54,498 nucleotides of DNA from an uncultured Eubacteriales bacterium (GTDB taxonomy: Bacteria > Bacillota > Clostridia > Christensenellales > CAG-138): the NCBI GenBank assembly GCA_900542615.1, contig UQOG01000004.1, forward strand, positions 1 through 54,498, in the 5' to 3' direction. Below are positions 52,467 through 54,498 of this stretch, one piece after another (position 1 is the first letter of the stretch; the number at the start of each line of letters is the position of its first letter). Below the pieces are notes generated by a model. That model searched no databases, was not told the DNA's origin, and saw only the letters and a list, made by a program, of their open reading frames with translations. The position numbers were made by a program, and so were the translations under genes.

Positions 52467-52494
52467 TTGCATAGGCTGGCCAATTTGCTATAAT
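52467..52494 (+). promoter_or_regulatory. Promoter for the zinc-ribbon/SH3 protein gene
   Basis: TTGCAT (52467-52472), a 16-bp spacer and TATAAT (52489-52494) with TGC before it. The start codon is at 52543. Confidence 0.75.
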
Positions 52495-52542
52495 AACCAA
52501 AGACTATACTGGTCTAAGACTATCCGCATAGGAGGGTTTTTT

Positions 52543-54396
52543 ATGAAATGTAAGGTATGCGGCGCAATCAACGAGGATTATCTCGAGTATTGCGAAAACT
52601 GCGCCGCGCCCCTCAAAGAGTCTCAGGCGGCCGCAGACGCCCCAACCAGCGGCGGCGCCCGTGAGCAGCGGAGCTGGGATTTCGTTGCTTCCCCCGATTG
52701 GTCCAAGCCCGAGTTCAGCGCCAACACGGTAAGCGAAACCGATATTCCAGAGGGCTTTACGCCTCAATCCTTCCGCTCCCGTTTCAGCGCGGAACCCGCC
52801 CAACAGCCCGCTTCCGCCCCTGCATCGGAGGCCCCGGCAGCGGCCCAGGCGTCCAATTCCGTCCGGCGTACCGCCACCCAGGCCCAGCAGGCCAAGCGCA
52901 ATTCCGTCCGCCCCGCCCAAAAGGCTGCGCCCGGCGCCGTATGTCCGGATTGTGGCGCGCCCCTGGCGGATGGCCAGCGTTTCTGCAACAGCTGCGGGAA
53001 AAGCCTCGGCAAAGCCGCCGCTGTTTCCGCGCCTGTGGCGGCTGCGGGAGCTGCCGGCGCCCAGGCCGGCATCAAGTATGCCGATCCCCTGGATGAGGAT
53101 ATGTTCTCCTTCAATTACGAAGACGAAGAGGAGACCGCCCCGCGCCGGAAAAAGGGCGGCAGCCATGCCGCCGCGCCCAAACGCGGCGCGGCGCAAAAGC
53201 GCAGCGCCAGCCGCAAGCGCAGCGGCCTCGCCATGGACAAGACCCTGCTTTTCTGGATCGCGGCCGGTGTGCTGATCCTTGCCCTTGTGGTGCTGGGCGT
53301 GGTGCTGGTCAGCAAAAACGGCGGCTTCTCCGGCCTCTTTGGCGGCATTTTCAGCAGCTCCCCCATCACCAAGGAGCCTGTCATCGAAAAAACCACCACA
53401 GATAGCGGCGTGCCCGCCTACAATATCACCATCTATGCCAAGCGCAACAGCGTGGTGCATTTTGAGGGCGGCTCCATCGTAAAGGATACGCCGGTGACCA
53501 AGACCTCCAAGCCCATTACCCTGTGCGTGCCGGAGGCTGTGTGGATCCCCAGCGAGCCTGTGGAGGGCAGCACCCTGGAGATCTATCCGGATATTACCGT
53601 AATCGCCAAGGATGGCACGGAAACGCCCGTAACCTTTGCGGAGCCCATCGTCATCTCCGTGCCCACCCTGAACATTTCCGTGACCGCGCCCAACACCCCG
53701 TCCTTTGAGACGGCAACCCCGGATATCACCTTCTCCGGCGTGGTGGACGATCCCACCAGCGCGGTATACGTAAATGATATGCAGTTTACCGTGGATGAGG
53801 CCGGCGCCTTTGAAGGGGTCTACACCCTAGAGTCCGAGGGCACCCATACGGTCAACGTGGAAGCCCGCAAAAACGGCTATGCCATTGCCCGGCAGACCTT
53901 CCAGGTGACCTATAGCACCGGCGCCGCGGCTACCCCCGGCACCACCGGCGGCGGCACCAGCGCATCCACCCCCGGCACCCTGCCCAGCGGCGCCACCGGG
54001 GTGGGCTATGTGACCTCCAACGACCTGAACGTGCGTAGCGAGGCAAGCTCCGGCAGCGACGATACCATCCTGGGTAAGCTGGCCCTGAACCAGAAGGTAT
54101 TCATCATGGAAAAGGATGTGGGCAACTCCTGGGCCAAGATCCTGTACAACGGGAGCGAAGCCTATGTCTCCAACCTTTACATCAAGATCGTGGACAATTA
54201 TTCCGTCAAGGACGCCACGGTCACCACGGATAACCTTAACGCCCGGGCCGGTTCCTCCAGCTCCACCGAATCCCTGTTCAAGCTGCCCTTGAATACCAAG
54301 GTCAGCTACATCAGCGATGCGGGCAACGGCTGGAGTCTGGTGGAATACAACGACAAGATCTTCTTTGTGGCTACGGATTATCTGGACATCGCCTAA
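52543..54396 (+). CDS. Membrane-anchored double zinc-ribbon protein with Ig-like and bacterial SH3 domains
   Basis: A 617-residue protein. Residues 3-20 form a zinc ribbon (C3, C6, C17, C20). An Ala/Pro/Gln-rich linker follows, then a second zinc ribbon at C134, C137, C148 and C151. A basic Lys/Arg-rich patch leads into one membrane helix (about 234-258). The extracellular part has a beta-sandwich domain (about 275-460), a Gly/Thr/Ser-rich linker, and two SH3b domains (about 486-550 and 560-617). SH3b domains often bind peptidoglycan. The frame begins at 52438, but AGGAGGG precedes the ATG at 52543. It may link a cytoplasmic zinc-ribbon partner to the cell wall. Confidence 0.85.
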   Translation: MKCKVCGAINEDYLEYCENCAAPLKESQAAADAPTSGGAREQRSWDFVASPDWSKPEFSANTVSETDIPEGFTPQSFRSRFSAEPAQQPASAPASEAPAAAQASNSVRRTATQAQQAKRNSVRPAQKAAPGAVCPDCGAPLADGQRFCNSCGKSLGKAAAVSAPVAAAGAAGAQAGIKYADPLDEDMFSFNYEDEEETAPRRKKGGSHAAAPKRGAAQKRSASRKRSGLAMDKTLLFWIAAGVLILALVVLGVVLVSKNGGFSGLFGGIFSSSPITKEPVIEKTTTDSGVPAYNITIYAKRNSVVHFEGGSIVKDTPVTKTSKPITLCVPEAVWIPSEPVEGSTLEIYPDITVIAKDGTETPVTFAEPIVISVPTLNISVTAPNTPSFETATPDITFSGVVDDPTSAVYVNDMQFTVDEAGAFEGVYTLESEGTHTVNVEARKNGYAIARQTFQVTYSTGAAATPGTTGGGTSASTPGTLPSGATGVGYVTSNDLNVRSEASSGSDDTILGKLALNQKVFIMEKDVGNSWAKILYNGSEAYVSNLYIKIVDNYSVKDATVTTDNLNARAGSSSSTESLFKLPLNTKVSYISDAGNGWSLVEYNDKIFFVATDYLDIA

Positions 54397-54404
54397 CAAT
54401 GGCA

Positions 54405-54434
54405 ATAAAAAAAGCCCCCTTTGGGGCTTTTTTC
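54405..54434 (+). terminator. Terminator of the zinc-ribbon/SH3 gene
   Basis: AAAAAAAGCCCC and GGGGCTTTTTTC form a bidirectional-looking stem with a T-run. It lies 10 bp after the stop and directly before repeat B3. Confidence 0.93.
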
Positions 54435-54498
54435 ATCTTGTCGAAAACCCCCGGGGGTTCGGGGGCCGCAATGCAGTTCGCAAAGGTCGCGCTGCGTC
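54435..54498. repeat. Family B interspersed element, copy B3 (partial, runs off window)
   Basis: Begins CTTGTCGAAAAC and from GTCGAAAA to the window end is the same as 9041-9099 apart from one missing A. It directly abuts the terminator of the preceding gene. The right half lies outside the window. Confidence 0.8.

Noticed and set aside
52504..53460. A 318-codon minus-strand open frame
   Set aside because: It is antisense to the zinc-ribbon/SH3 gene and is Gly/Ala-rich without features.

Overview
The window looks like core chromosome of a GC-rich, spore-forming anaerobic Firmicute of class Clostridia. The evidence is spoIVA and bofA (endospore genes), a flavodiiron protein with rubredoxins (anaerobic O2/NO defence), the Firmicute gene order yicC-gmk-rpoZ-coaBC-priA-def-fmt-rsmB-rlmN-prpC-prkC-rsgA-rpe, a T-box leader before pheST, and a THF riboswitch before a folate ECF transporter gene. 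I cannot name the genus. No CRISPR array, prophage, transposase gene or antibiotic-resistance island is visible.

Layout. 1-220: two tRNA genes and a terminator. 641-2403 (+): phosphate transporter and its DUF47 partner. 3054-5242 (-): rubredoxin and a four-domain flavodiiron protein. 5521-8918 (+): an EF-G/TetM-like GTPase fused to a Rae1/YacP-type NYN nuclease domain, overlapping ylmH. 9424-12424 (-): spoIVA and der. 12636-12890 (+): tRNA-Thr and tRNA-Pro. 13038-14039 (-): yjdF with a PadR regulator. 14378-22318 (-): def-to-rpe operon, with its own promoter. 22355-34945 (-): priA, coaBC, rpoZ, gmk, yicC, ligA, pcrA, a secreted unknown and a PLP enzyme. 34958-38705 (-): pheST with T-box. 38746-41274 (-): beta-CASP protein and SEC-C protein. 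41353-47471 (-): a tight operon of a GlmU-like protein, an alpha/beta hydrolase, a membrane-anchored Mur ligase, a Ddl-type ligase and isocitrate dehydrogenase. 47601-48779 (-): Mn-type cation exporter. 48999-49517 (-): yaaL-bofA. 49606-50338 (-): folT with THF riboswitch. 50383-52344 (-) and 52543-54396 (+): a divergent pair encoding a lipoprotein and a membrane-anchored zinc-ribbon/SH3 protein.

Two families of short non-coding interspersed elements are present. Family A (about 190-260 bp, three copies plus one isolated end) has terminal inverted repeats of about 22 bp. Family B (about 200-345 bp, two complete copies plus one running off the window end) has termini built on CTGTCGAAAAA. Every family B copy directly abuts an intrinsic-terminator-like hairpin, and in both complete copies the hairpin is present on both sides, which suggests a terminator-targeting mobile element.

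The most interesting protein-level observation is the GTPase-NYN fusion overlapping ylmH. It joins a ribosome-binding translation factor to an A-site mRNA endonuclease fold, next to a factor linked to ribosome quality control, and looks like a ribosome-rescue module. The degenerate GlmU-like gene with a membrane Mur ligase and an atypical Ddl is a second unusual cluster.
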